Counted from the first letter of the stretch, positions 41,401-54,856 are shown. The stretch: DNA of 64,000 nt from Entomortierella parvispora (GCA_963573315.1 OY752152.1:248001-312000), one strand, 5' to 3'. Notes: a model not told the origin generated them from the sequence alone. Made by a program: numbers and translations.

Positions 41401-44400
41401 CCTCTGCATTGTGGTTCAACTCAATCTTGAAGGGCTGTGGAACGTCAGAAGCGTTGGACAACTTGAAGTAAAAATTGCCCTTCTGTCCTTGCTCAATCTT
41501 TCCGCCATCCAATTCCGAGGGTGAGAGGATCAAGTTCTCAGGGAGAGGGACGATTTCCTTCACAGGCTCTGGTGCCTTGGTGGACTGCTTTGACGCCTTC
41601 TCCTTGTTCTTCTTGACCTTTGCAGGCTTTTCTACCGCAGACTTAGTCTTGGGCGAATGTTTCTCATCACACTCGGCCTCGGGGGAAAGAGGTCCAGGCG
41701 TCGATGGTTCGAGGTATGGACTGGAAAGGGCTCCGTTCAGATAAGCCTTGCATTCTACTGTGGCGAAAAAAGTGACATCACGACAGATGTCCCTGTTCTT
41801 GTGCTCGTGGACATAGATCTTTCCTTGGAGTCGAAGTCGATCCTTTTCTGCAACACCATTCACAGGAGGCGAATGGTCACGGAGGGCCGTGAAATAGGCT
41901 GTGACAGACTTGGTCTTGCCTCCCTCGAGGGTAAAAACGATAGAATGATCGGTTCTTTTGAACTTTGGCTGGTCCTTGATTGTAGGGGTCGTCACTGGTG
42001 TTGTTGAAGGGGTAGTTGATTCAGTTCCCTTGGAAGGGCTGTCCACACCCGCAGGGGCTGCACTCGAGTCGCTCTTTGATAGGTCAAACACTTTTTCCTG
42101 TGTTGGCGTCGCGTCCTCAGTGTCTGTAATAACAGGTGAACACACGTGTTAGATACGCGATACTCTAACGCATGCTCACGACTGCTTCCCAGAAATAATA
42201 ATACAATTCTTACCTAGCTGAGGCGACTCAGCCTTATCCTCAACACCGCCCTTACGTAAGAGACTTAGGCGGGCGGAAACCTTCAACACCTTATCCTCGC
42301 GACCCTTTCTCTTCGCGATTTTGAGCTTTTGTTCCAGAATCTCGATTTCGTCCTCCATCTCTTTTGTGACAACAGCCTGGCCTGCAGGGTCATCTTCCAG
42401 AGCAAACTCGATCTGACCTCCATAGTGGGACTCTGTCGACAGGGGCATCATTTCGTGGGGATCCACGCGGACTTCAAAGGTACGGGTCTGCTTGGTCGAG
42501 TTTGTCACTGTAATCCTCTTGGGCTCAGTCTTTTTGCCCACACTGCAAGCCCCGAAATCCACCTCTTGAGAATCAATGGAAAAGTGCTTTGGTTTCCGGA
42601 TAATGGCCTTGATGCTGAGAGTACGACTGCTCTCGTGGTCCTGAATGTTCTCGATCGCCAGCTTTTCATGATAGACGCCTGCAAGCGAGGGTTCAAAAAT
42701 AAAGTCAACCTCCTTCTTGCTGTAGCCTCGGACGACACCGCTTTTGCCTGTGCCCAGGACAATATCTCCAGACGCGATCGAGCCGGATTTTCGAATGTGA
42801 TAGAGCAGTGGTTCTTTGCTCCGGTTCTGAATGACGATAGTCTTTGTACGTTTTTCACCCCTGTCCATGATGCCAAAGTTGATGTTGTTCTGACCAAGCT
42901 CCATGATACTCCTCACCAGGGACGACCGTACCATGATCTCTCGCAAGGGGATCTGACTGAGATCGCCATCCAGCAGTGCACGGAACTGGGGGTTGCACGC
43001 AACGGTCTCCTGGTCAAAGTCAACCAACCGCAGGAAAAGTCTGGCATCCTGTTTCTTTGGAATGCCCTTAATATGATCTCTGAAGGTCGAGGAAGGAGTA
43101 AAGAGGACTACAAGCTGATGCTCTGTCTCTGGTGGTACGCTGACGACTGAAATAGGAGACAGCTCACCGCTGGTGATGGCGTTCTGGAGTTCCCGGGCGA
43201 GCTTCATCTTTTCCTTGACGTGATTTTCCTCATCCGAGGCCTTGTAGAACAACATGGAAGTTGCAGCCGAGCGGCTGCCATCCATCGCAGCGAGGACGCT
43301 GTCCAGGGAGCGTTCGCTCAAGAATGAGTTTTCTTTTTTCTGAGGGTCGACTGGCGCCTGATGACTGGAATCATTCTGGTTTGTCTTTGAGTCCTGTTGA
43401 CGTGTAATGGATCGGTCCATACTAGACTTTTGTCGTTTAGAGCCACTTTCCGCATTGGCCGTTCCAGAACTTTGCTGTCCTGCAGCTTGTGATTTCGGGG
43501 ATCGGGTTAGTTCCTGAAGGACGACTCCTTTACTTTGTCTCTCTGAGGCGCTGGGCTTCTTTGGAGAGCTTGGTCTAGAGGTGGATTCCAAGAGTTCCTT
43601 CATGGTTGGAATCCGTCGGATCACTTTTTTGGACTCGCGTGGTTTGTTTGTGGCCAAGTCCAAAAACCGAGCAGGAGAGCTTCCAACTGTCTGCGACACA
43701 TCTCCATGAAAGAGAATGGCTTTGGCCCTTAAGGCTAGAGAAGAGGCCAAAGCTGCACCTCCAATCACCATGGGCGTTGCAGATTCGGACGTCGCTGAAG
43801 AGTGGTCCCGCTGATCCTGTCGTCTCTTTGACAGGTTCGATTTCGCACTGTCACCATTGACCGGGTGGACATTGACGGATTCTCCCATGGTTGGCGAGGC
43901 TATGGTGGGATGTCAAAGTTAGAGTCTGCACATTTTCTATTCCATCCACGCACCTGGATCGAGTTGTCCTGGAATATAAAATAAAACAGAATAAAAAAAA
44001 AAGGGCACTTACATCCACGACTAGCGATAGGGGGTTGATCGCTCATGGCTGGGGTATTGTTGTTTATCGTCCACGCCGCCTCTTTGCCGTTCACCAGCAT
44101 GCCACTTAGCTGATCCACATTCAAGTAATGTTGATGTTCCCGGGCACGTTCGTACACGGTCAGCTCACCGACGAGACTTGTGGTAACTTCCAGGGTGAGC
44201 CATTTCTTTGTAAAATTGGAGATGGTGACGGTTCTCAAACTCATGCCTCCGACTACCACATTGCCAAAATCCAGGAAGTTGGAGCCTCCTGGATAGAGCA
44301 CGCGGTAAAACAGTGAGTGGAACGTCACTCTGTTTTTGTCAATGTTGGTGGACCGAACCTCAATGATCTGATCGTTTGCTCTGTTTGTGAGATTGTAAAG

Positions 44401-47400
44401 GGTCAGCTGCTTGCGATAATCCGGGTTGACCTTGCGAGGATAGATGTCCAGTTTAAGCTCGGTTCCAGATTTTGGAGGCAGAGTAATGGCGCCAGAGGGA
44501 GAGCAGTTCAGGACTTTGCTCTGAAAATCCAGGCTGACCGTAGCAGGAATCTCTGAAAGGTTCATCAGTTTAATGGGCAGGGATTTGAGAGCGCCCACAT
44601 CCGTGTCTCCAAAGTCAATCGACTTTGGCTCAAATGTGACAAAGGAGGTGCAGGCTCGAGACTTGCACTGGATGATCTTGCGTTCCTTTTGCGCATTCTC
44701 CGAGAATGGGACGGTCGATGCAAGGCCACCCCAGGGAGCGTACGAGACAATGATCCTGAAGGATTTCCGAAGAAGCTTCCCAGCTTGGAAATCCTCCATG
44801 GAGGCATTGCGAGTGGGTCGGTAGGACACAATTACGGTCCGGTCCTTTCCTGGCTTGACAAAGAGTTCCTCGATTCTAGTCGTCGACTGGTTTCCACGCA
44901 CAGGTGATTGGGGTCCATGTAATTGCGCCTGCGCCAATTCTTTTTCCCGCTGTGCGCCCGAGAACGAAATGGATCTCAAGCTAGGCCTCTTCTTGTGACT
45001 GAGCGCGACACTCGGCGCACCAGAGTCCTGCAAGCTCGTATTGTCGTTCTCAGACTCAAGATCATCCTCAGTACCCTCCTTTCCTGGGCGAATGAGCTCT
45101 TGTCCTGCCAAATATTTCTCCACATTCGAGTTGATCTGCAAAAGATTGTCTGGAAAGAATCCTTCAGAGGTCACCGGGGAGGAAGGTCCAGAATCGGCTA
45201 TTGCGCCTTGATCGCGTGTTACGCGATCAGCCTTTGTGCTAGCTGTATCACTCAAGCTAGGAGCAGCAGAGGCAAACCCTGGGCCACTTGGGGACTGTGG
45301 ACTTTCTTCGACCCATTCTCGTAGGCGATTCCTGGATAAAGCTGTGCTTGCATGACTTTGATCCAAGAGACTGTCCGTGTTAGTGTCCGAACGACGAGAG
45401 CCGTCGAACCAACTGGAAGGTATATCGGGATCACGCAAGAATTTGTCATTTTCTCCAATATCTGCTTCCGGAAGAGCAGCTCCTGGATCCGTTTGGATAT
45501 CAAAGACAACCTCGGCTCCTTCCACCTTTAGATGGATTTCTGTAGGTACTGTTCCAGAATTGCTAAAAGTCATGGGCAATCTCGTCCACATTCCTGCACA
45601 GCAGTCGCCAAAATCCAAGGTGTTGCCGGTCGAGATAGTCAGAGTGTCCTCGCCTCGAGAGACTGCACGAACAGTCGCATGAATGGTGGCCTCCTCGATA
45701 TTGCTAGCATCGTTCAAATTATCCAGCAAAAGATCAAAGAGAAAGTCACCATTCTCTTTTGGACGGAAGATGACTCGAATCCGACGATATCCATAGCTGG
45801 GGATCGGTTTCGCTCGTATTGACCGTGAAGTCACGGGTTGACCTTGCTCATCCAGAGAATCCATAGCATCATCCTTGACGTCTTCCCCAAAGGAATCTTC
45901 ATAGTCGATAAACTTTAACCAACTTTCCCGGGATCCATTTCCAACATCAACCGCATTCAGTTGCCAGTATAAGGGAATCTCACTCCTGTTCCAGACTGTG
46001 AAGTCCTTGACGTGTTCTTGGTTCGCCACACAGTCTTCAAAATTGATACCTGTCTCGCCAATATTGGAATACAGGACGGATTTGCATACCGTAGAGCGAA
46101 ATTTGACAGTATGTTGATAGTCCGCTTTGTGAGGCGCTACACTGGGTGGTAATGAGATCCCGCTTCCGCTCGATTCTGAGGAAGGAGGTGCCGACGATAG
46201 TTGTACATCGTGAGTCAAAAGTGATAGTGGCAAGGGTGTGGTTGCAGTCATCACTAGGTCGTTTGAAGAAGCATGGATGGCTGGAGGTGAGGTCGCCAAG
46301 GCAGCTTCTGTCAGGAGCACAGGAGATTCTATCACGAGGGCTTCCGTATTGTCCTCTGCCAATATCCGAGATGCAGTGGCACTCTTGTACGCAAAAAAGA
46401 AAACGAGACCATTGACCTCAAAAGAATCAAAGTTGTCTGTCTGCTGATCGTTCCCGTCAAAGTCCTCGTTCTCGAGATTGCTTCCGTTGCCAAGTCCATT
46501 GGCAGAGAAATCTCGCTGCCGGCTGTCATCAAAGATTTGGACGCCGTCTCCCTGAGCACTGCCATTCCCAGAGTTGGCATTAGTTATATCCCCAGTGACC
46601 GAGTCCCATTTCCCACGTCTATTTTTGCCTCGAGGGTCGGGTAAGAATCCAAGGATGACATATTCGGTCTCTCCAGATGCAATGGTGACCTCGTCAATCA
46701 GGTTGACATGGTTGAAGAGTTGATTGAACTGGTGTCCTGATGCAGTTAATGATCCGGCTTCTGCAGCTGCTGCAGTGTTTGTTGATATTGTGGGCAAAGA
46801 GTTTGCTGTCGAATCTAGGGCGAGCAGAAAAGCAACCAAGCACGGAGAGATTAGCACCTGAAAGCACCGAAAAGGAGATGCCGATTGAGGGCAAAGGGCT
46901 GCTGGCTGCTGTGTTCAATGGTGCAGCAGTTTGATCCCAGAAAGAGCCAATCATTTGCTGTAATCCCGACGGAGGAAAAAAAAAAAGAAAAAAAAAAAAG
47001 ATGTGCCCAGAAGAGTCCCACCAAGAATTTGTCCAATGCTGGTGAGCAACAGAGAGAGAGAGAGATAGAGAGCTCCTCCACTGGAGCAAGGGGGTTTGAC
47101 AGAGGAGGGAGGGACAGAGCCACGCGACAGCGCTCGCGATGCGGGAGCACATGCGCAGACTGCCCTCGCACCGCCCGCATAGCAAAAGAGAAGGTGTGGG
47201 TGGGAATGGGAGAGCGGATGCTGGGATGCTGCCGATTTGTTCCTGGCGCCCTGTGCCCGCGCTTTGGGATCCTTCCTTGTGTCCTGCCTGATCTGGTCAA
47301 AGCACGCACGCACGCGATCCAAAATGATCCCGTTCCGATCCCCGGTTGGACTTGCTGGCCCCTTTGGACACTCCTACCCCTGAGCAAAAAGTAATAGTAG

Positions 47401-47896
47401 TATAACGAGAAGCATGCGACTTACCAGCATCAAAGGGCAGGTTCTCGTTGGTCAGCTGAAAGGAGATTTGAGCACCAAGACTGGATCGCATTTTGACGAT
47501 AATGTCGGTCGCAGACGTGTTCTTGATCCCGAATCGGCGGAGTGAGTGCAGGCCATTGAGATAGACATTCTCCAGAACAAGACGGCTGGGAAAGTTGACG
47601 AGTTGGAAAAGTGGAGTCACAGTGTTGGGAAGAGAGCTGCTATGGTGCACAGAACCCTGGGCATGCAGATGATTGCCTGGCGAGGCCGGCGAATGAAGAG
47701 CGGGCATGGTGGTTGCGTTTCTGATGCTCGTTTTTACGGGGAGAGATGCTACTGTTGCTGCCGTAGTTGCAACCTGGGTAGAGGGCTGCTGCGACTGATC
47801 CAGACGAGAGAGGAGGGGGGTAAGAGCTGTCCTGAGGAGACTGCTGCCATTGTCCGTTGGTCGAGCCGAGGACTCTTGGGGGGTGTTGTTGCTCAT
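35412..47896 (-). CDS. Giant 3,767-aa ASH/MSP-like (Hydin/SPD-2-like) beta-sandwich repeat protein, 8 exons
   Basis: Exons 47,896-47,425, 46,814-44,013, 43,899-42,214, 42,123-37,685, 37,607-37,283, 37,188-36,929, 36,835-35,615 and 35,510-35,412 have GT-AG introns and every phase closes (3,768 codons with stop). The protein repeats the strand signature hydrophobic-D/N-F/L-G typical of ASPM-SPD2-Hydin and MSP-like Ig folds: L-D-F-G-D-C-C-A-G near residue 556, I-D-F-G-D-T-D-V-G near 885, L-D-F-G-N-V-V-V-G near 1005, I-N-F-G-I-M-D-R-G near 1430, V-D-F-G-A-C-S-V-G near 1540, L-D-L-G-H-C-Y-V near 1970 and L-N-L-G-W-T-P near 2135, each followed by N-x-S/T-type strands. Linkers are Ser-rich. The C-terminus has a Ser/Tyr/Gly-rich region and an acidic D-D-D-D-E-D-D run. 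No membrane span is evident. Hydin-type proteins are best known from cilia and centrosomes; the role here is unknown. Confidence 0.82.
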
Positions 47897-49305
47897 TGTT
47901 GCTGCAGTTATTGTTTGTGGGCGGAGTGAGTGTGTCAGAAAGAAAGATTATGGGCAGGCGCATTCGAGTCGGGAGAGATCAGATCACGGTACGATGTCAA
48001 CGAGTCTTTCTTCTTTATGCTGGAGAACTGTCCACCGAGTCGTGTGGTTGCGTGTTGCTAGAGAAGAGATGCCGGAAGGTGGAGAGTGCGGAGCGTGTCC
48101 TGGAGGAGAGAGGACGGCGACGGGGTGAAAGGGAGAGAGCGTGGGCCTTGGGCTATGTCTTTTTTTTTTTTGATAAAGGGTGACAGAGAAGAAAGAGATG
48201 GAAGAGATGATGTCAGCCAGAGGAAGGGAGGGTCATGAGGTGAGAGAGGACATTAGGACATTAAAATGGATGCATGTTTGTGTGCATGGTTGATTGGTAT
48301 TTCCTTGTGTTCCCCGTGTGTGGATGCAAAGGCTGCATTGTCCCTGCTGATGGGCTGTGACCCCGTGGCGATGATCCAGAGTGAAGAGTCGAGCCGAAGA
48401 GGACAGACAGCAGGTGCAAGAGAGCCGAGTCCAAGGGAAGAGTCCAAGGGTAGAGTCCAAGGGTAGAGTCCAAGGGTAAAGTCCAAGGGAGAGAGAGGGA
48501 GAGAGAGGGAGAGTGAAGATGGGATTACCTTCATTCAACCGGGGGAATAATGAGGGTGGTGAGAAGAGCGGAAAAGAGTCGAGAAGAGACGGAGAGTGAC
48601 TGAGCGTGACTGAGAGAGAAGCAAGGAAGGAAAGAGGAGGGATGAGCAATGAGTGAATGAATGAATGAATGAATGAATGAATGGAAGAATGAAAGAATGA
48701 AATGAAGAGATCAGGTTCTCAGTCAAGTGGAAAGCAAAAGAGGTGAGAAGCGGAGCAGTGAGGAGGAGAGAAAGTGTGTGTGTGTGTGAGAGAGAAGGGA
48801 AAAGAAAAGCGCGGCAGAACAGAGAGAGACACCCACGGAACACACAACACACACACACACACACACGCACACCCCTCTTCTTCTCACACCTCGCTTCTCT
48901 TTGCCCTCTGTCCCTTCCACCACGCGACCGACCGACCGACCGACCGACTGCACACACACACACTCTGCCTTCACTCTTTGAACACAACGCGTCCTTTTTT
49001 CATTTTTTTTCTTGGTGGACAAGAGACAACACTCTCTCACACTCGCACACCTGCACACCTTCACACTCTCTCGCCTCACCTTCTTCTTCTTTGTCCTCCT
49101 CTTCTTCTTCTTCTTGTTCGTCTTCTCCTTCATCCTTTGACACCCGCCTTCCTTCCTTCCCTTTCTTTTCTTCTTGGGACCTCTTTTTCTCCCATCCTAT
49201 CCCAGCCCAGCTCCTCCCTTTTCCCATTTTCCCTTTTTCTCTCTTTTTCTTTTTTCTCTTCCCTTCCCTTCTCTTTTTTCCCTTCTCTTCCTTCCCTTCA
49301 CTCCA
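47897..49305. promoter_or_regulatory. Shared divergent promoter region, rich in simple repeats
   Basis: 1.4 kb between the giant minus-strand gene and the plus-strand BCK1-like gene. It contains a 13-base GAGTCCAAGGGTA-type tandem array (about 48,425-48,490), GAATGAAT repeats (about 48,652-48,682), GT repeats (48,773-48,788), CA repeats (48,842-48,866), CGAC repeats (48,923-48,947) and a long pyrimidine-rich stretch before the BCK1 start (49,070-49,305). Open frames here are low-complexity and I do not call them genes. It is probably the regulatory and 5' untranslated region of both genes. Confidence 0.6.
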
Positions 49306-52300
49306 ATGCTGAGTTCCTCCTCCGCCCTTGTCTCCTCTCTTCATCCCCGTCCCACTGCTTCCTCCTCTTCCTCTTCCTCCTCCTCCGCCTCCGCCTCTTC
49401 TTCTGCCCATCCTCCATTCATCAAGGCCCATTCCTCATCTTCGTCCTCTTCCCTCCCCCTCCCCCTCCCCTCCACAATGACTACACAGCAACAACAGCAA
49501 CCGCCTCCTCCGTCTCTCTCATCCTCATCCTCTTCACCTTCGCTCCCTTCCACTTCATTCACCCCTCCATCCACTCGTCCTCGCCAGCTCCTTCACAATG
49601 TCGTCAATACCCCGCCTCTCCTGTCCCTTTCCCAGACACAGCTCCATCCCCCACAACCGCCTTCGCAGCAATCCCCTCCTGCATCCTCCTCCTCTTCCTC
49701 GTCCTCCTCTCCTCCCCCACCGCCACCGCCACCGCCACCTCCACCCATCACCACCATTGGACTCAACAAGCCCACTCCGCCATTGCCACCCTCTACCTCA
49801 TATCCACCTGTCCCCGCCTCGGCCTCTGCGTCCGCCTCCAGTCCCACAGGCGATCGCGAGGGGTCTTCGCATTCATTAGCCAATCTCAGGGTAAAGGAAT
49901 CATGGATGGTCTCGTTATGCTATCAACTGGTCGAGTCGTCTTTGTGCTTACATTCTGTCCTTTGTCCTCCGGTTCTCCATCTTTTGCCTTTCTCCCTCTC
50001 CCTCCCCTGACCTCCTTGTATCGCCCACGTCAAAAGGCCAACGTGAGCACCATGAGTCTCAACGAGGGTATTACTGCTGCTGACTGGACCATGGACAGGG
50101 TCGTCCAGTGGCTGCGCTCAAGGACCCAGTACGCGTACCTGGAACCACTCTTCCTTGGTAAGGGATTGTTCCCTGGGATATGACAAAGCGGGCCGTATTG
50201 ACAGGACAAACAGGACATCACAAGGCGAACAGGATGGACAGCGAATGCAATCTGAATCTCTATCTATCTTTCATTCATTTAATCATTCATTCATTCATTC
50301 ATTCACCCCTAGAACATCAAATCTGCGGCAAGGCATTTATTGGCCTGACAAATCCGACTCTGAAGCAACTGGACCCAAACAGCTCGTACTACCAACGCAG
50401 GAAACTTTTGTTGGAGATAAAGGACACAGTCGAAGGCACAAAAACCGCGGCATCCGTTTCGTCCATCGGCCCGGAAAATATACATACACCCCCGCCAACC
50501 TCTGCGTCTCCAGTCCTCAATCGTCTCGGATCAGGATCTAGGCAGTTGGGCATGTCTCCGAGCCTGTCTTCTGCAGCTCCTCCTTATTTGGACGCTGTCA
50601 ATAACAACAGCAGCGCTAGTATATCCCATCTTCCCGAGAGCAATGTCCGCGGTTCGTTCGACCAGGATTCTTCTCAACACCAGAGGTACGATTCTCCAGG
50701 ATCCGCTGGAGTCACACCCATAGCCCTGCAGCCTGCCTTTCACCAATCACGGCCATCCTTGGATGCATTGGAGCAACTGGATAGCGGAGTGGGACAGAGT
50801 CAGGTGCAGGCAGAGTCCTTTGCCCAACCCCTGCGGCCCTCAGATTCTCCTAGACCTGTAAGCGACCCGGACCTCAGGCCGTTACTGGGACGACCACCAG
50901 CTCAGATACTGATCGAGACCACAGAGTACAATCCAAAGATACCCAACATTTTGCCCCGGCAATCGTCGATTGCATACTCTGTTAATACCCTTCGACCTAA
51001 CCTCAATGTTCCTCCAGCAATCGTGCCTCGCCAAAGTTCTCGGGATTATTCCACTGCCCACGGATTGAATGCACCTCACTCTGGACGCGGCATGTCACCG
51101 GTTTCTCCTCCCTCTCCAGGAGGATTCAATTACCCGTCCCCATATCGTGGTCAGGATTCGCCTTTGACCTCAAAGAACGGACCGTCGTTGAATGAGCGAC
51201 GCAAGAATCCCTCAGTACCCCACATTCAAACCCAGAGTCTCGCAGATACCCAGTTAATGCCTCAGCAAAACGGACAGCGTCAGCCCTACGATGGAGACCA
51301 AGGATCTACAATATCTGGACCTCATTCGGACGCGACTGTCGTCGGAGGCACTCTTGGGTTTGGCCGCAGGCCAAGCCATAAGCGAAATCACAGCAGTGCA
51401 GATGTCATTCAGTATCCACCTGCACCAGTAGTGGCATCCAAGGTACTGTGGTTTTCATAAAGGAGGAAACATGAATAGATCAGGCTGCTAATCCCGCACA
51501 TCACTCTCTTCCTATAGCCCAAGAGCATTCAAGTGACGCTGGACAACGAAAACTTCAAATATGTGGATATCACTGGCATCGAGAACCCAACTGTACTCAA
51601 GGAACGCATTTTCTCAAGGATGAAAATTCTTGCAGAGAAGAACAAGTACGGTGTCTTTGAGACAACAGAACTAGGAGATCGTAAGTTCATGGACACGCCA
51701 CCAAGCAGTTTTCAACGGATTTATGGACGCAAAAAGGTCATACTAACATTTTCATGAAATGTAGCTCAACTAGAGGATATCTTGAGTCGAGGTCCACCGC
51801 TGAACGATAGGGAACTCATGGACCTGGTTCTGTACTCGGATGGTCAACAGTCCGTCAAGCTCCTTGTAACGCCTATCATGCCGCTCATCTTGCCTCCCGA
51901 CATGGACATTTTGAATCCAAAGCGGCACCCAGGAAGTCTGACCCCTTCGCAGCCACAACAGCAGCTCTATGGGACTCATGGACGGAACTCTCCATTCCAA
52001 ACTGCGCTCGCTAATTCGCACGACTCTGGATATCACCAACATCAATATGAACGGGTATCCGATTCAGCAGCGCAGCCCATGGCTATTATCCAACCCCCAG
52101 ACGACACCTGGGGTTCTGTCCACCCACATCAGCCCTACCCTGATTCAAAGCACCCTCACAACACTGGACGTCCACAGCAGGGGTCGAACAACTCCTCTCC
52201 CTATGGATCATACCAACAGCAAGTCTATCGATATGTTGATAACCCAGCACATCCACATTACCAAGCAGACGATAGTCGAAGGCCCTCGATTGTCGCAAAC

Positions 52301-54801
52301 AATAACAGTGCAAGGACATCGCCACGTGTCGGACCTGTTATCAACACGTCAGTGGGCCGACTCCATAACAAGTCTGGAACAAGTACTCCCAGTCTGGAGG
52401 CTTCTATGAGCCACTCTCCCTTGAGTGGCAAAAAGATGCTCGCCAGGAATGCAAATCTGTCTTTGGTCATTGGAAGCAACACGGATCAGGATGGTAAATT
52501 GGTCAATCACCACCTTCGTCACGGGGACCAAAGTGCTTCCCCTGGAGGCTCTCAGGGATACCGGTACCCCAGAGACCGTATGGGTGCAGCCAGTCATGAC
52601 AGTGGCAGTCCTAATGCCAGTTACTACGAAATGAACCGAACCAATCACCCAGGGTTTGGAGACGTTCCTATGGCAGGAATGCAATTCGGCAGTGCTGCCT
52701 ACAGCAATGGACTGCCGGCCTCACCTCTGAGTGCAGGAGCGACAAAACGCAGTTCGTTCCAACCCGTGAACAAGTACAACTCCTCTCACTCGAACTTAAA
52801 CTCTCCAAGGTCGATTGATGGATTTGGGGCCGATATCCATGTCATGGACGAACACGATGACGACGACGATGATGATGACGACGAATCTGAAAACTTTTGG
52901 GGGGAGCGTCCTCCTCTGGACTTTCTGCTGGAGAACTTTGGACGGTTTTTCCAGGATCATGACCTGGACCACCCCATCATTGAACTGCACCCACCAACTC
53001 CATTTGGCGGGTCGCCTATGGTACCGGCGGAGACCATCCTGGGGACGCCCGAGACTCATCACGGTTCTCTGAGGAGCCAAGGCGTCAGTCCTGCTCTGAC
53101 AGATGGCTGGGGTTCGAATTCAACCATGTCCTCCAGCCACGGTTCCTCATCACCCCACACCAACTACCCAGCCAGTATTACTTCAAGCGGTCACCATCGA
53201 GGCAGTATTATTCACAAAAAATCAATTCGTATTGTTGCGCAGGAGGCCAAGGACCGATTCTCCAAACAGTTTTCAGGCTCTAAAGTCATGAGGCGCAAAT
53301 CGACAAAAATGTGGGGTAGTCGATTGGCAGAAGTGATGCCCACAAATCAAGTTGCGCCTTCAGTGGGCCTGGGGATGCATGAATATGACGATGAGCCTCC
53401 ATTGTCGCCCGTTGCTGGCTCACCGGCGGTTGTGACCAGGTCGTCGATCGCAGAGTTTGTCAAGGAGGCAGCGCACGAACATCACATCTTGCCTGAAGAG
53501 CCGGTCGTAGTGGAGCCAGTTCCAGAGCTGGGTTCGCAAGAGGATCTCCATGATATGAGCTCTGCCCGTGTGCGACAAAACCAGCACCTAACGGTCCAGA
53601 CCCAACAACGGGTCGTCCAAGTCGAATCGGGTAAAGTCATGGATCAGTCTCAGCAGGGCATCTATCAACACCCTCAAAGCGGAACCATCAAGACGTTCCA
53701 ATATCTGAAAGGAGGGTTGATTGGTCGGGGCTCTTTTGGAAAGGTCTTTCACGCTTTCAATCTGGATACTTGTGAGATGATTGCGATCAAGCAAGTGGAT
53801 CTGCCTCAGACTCTTTCGGAAAGAAACTGCGATCGACTCAAGACATCTGTTGAGGCGTTGTTTTCCGAGATGGAGGTTTTGAAGGATCTGGATCATGAGA
53901 ATATTGTCCAGTACCTTGGTTTCGCCCAGAACGAGGAGACGGCCAACATCTTTTTGGAGTATGTTTCGGGCGGCAGTATCGAGAGTTGTTTGAAACGGAG
54001 TGGCCCGTTCCCCGAGGCTGTGATCCGGAGTTTTACACGACAAATCCTTTTGGGCCTCGAGTACATCCACAGCAAGAAGATTGTTCACAGAGTATGGACT
54101 GATTGGCTCTTTCCTTTTCTTTTAAGCATGTCTATTTGATTTGACTGTTTGTTGGTATTCTGACGACCAGTCTTTTGGTATAATCTATTTTACCCTACGT
54201 TTTATAGGACATCAAGGCGGCTAATGTTCTAGTCGATGAGCAGGGTATCTGCAAGATTTCGGATTTCGGAATTTCCAAAAAGAATGCACAGAGCCAAGGA
54301 GGATATGATGAAAACGTTGGTTCCCTGCAGGGATCCGTATTTTGGATGGCGCCCGAGATGGTGACGTCCAAGGCCTACGGCGCCAAGATTGACATTTGGA
54401 GTTTCGGATGCTTGGTTCTCGAAATGTTTACAGGTCAACAACCCTGGAAGGGATATGCTCCACAGCAGGCACTCTTTACGGTAAGTATTTTGTGGGAGGT
54501 TTTTTTTCTGTTAATTATACTGGTCATCACTGGATTCTCGAGCCTTCTATTCATCTTGCTCACCCTTTTCCCCTGCTTTACTTTGCCTACTCTCCCCCCC
54601 TCTTCCCAGATTGGAAGCAGCAGCGCACATCCTCCCATCCCAGAAACGATATCAGAAGAAGGTCAACGCTTTTTGGCCAGATGCTTTATTACGGACGCGA
54701 ACCAAAGGCCAACAGCGGCTGACCTCTTGCAGGATCCCTTTGCGGTACCTCCACCTAATTTCAACTTTACGGACTACATTGAGGGCAAAATTACAGACTA
54801 A
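49306..54801 (+). CDS. BCK1: Bck1-type MAP kinase kinase kinase with SAM and RA-like domains (7 exons)
   Basis: Exons 49,306-49,890, 50,037-50,157, 50,313-51,442, 51,518-51,680, 51,765-54,091, 54,208-54,480 and 54,610-54,801 close in frame to 1,596 residues. The first 195 residues are Ser/Pro/Gln-rich. A SAM domain spans about 209-273 (W-T-M-D-R-V-V-Q-W-L ... K-L-L-L-E-I-K) and a ubiquitin-like RA region about 613-690 (V-D-I-T-G-I-E-N-P). A motif W-G-E-R-P-P-L-D-F-L ... F-F-Q-D-H-D-L-D-H-P-I near 1040 is shared with Bck1/Mkh1. The C-terminal kinase has G-R-G-S-F-G-K-V, A-I-K-Q-V, H-R-D-I-K-A-A-N (split by an intron), S-D-F-G-I-S and W-M-A-P-E-M. By homology it relays protein kinase C signals to the cell-wall integrity MAPK module. 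Ste11/Byr2 also carries SAM and RA, but the kinase and the F-F-x-x-H-D-L-D motif fit Bck1 better. Confidence 0.88.
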
Positions 54802-54856
54802 TTTCTGGACGAATAAAAATCCTCAAAGGACAAAGCAACACCGGGGGTTGGGATGT

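Noticed and set aside
42329-43150. 273-codon plus-strand ORF
   Set aside because: Antisense to exon 3 of the giant ASH-repeat gene, whose frame and splice phases are convincing.
48425-48490. Possible CRISPR-like array
   Set aside because: Units are contiguous 13-mers without spacers, in a eukaryotic promoter region: a simple tandem repeat.
48774-49300. Long plus-strand ORF rich in T-H, S and L before BCK1
   Set aside because: Encoded by CA repeats and pyrimidine-rich sequence. The BCK1 frame starts at 49,306, and this ORF only becomes coding in exon 2 after an intron.
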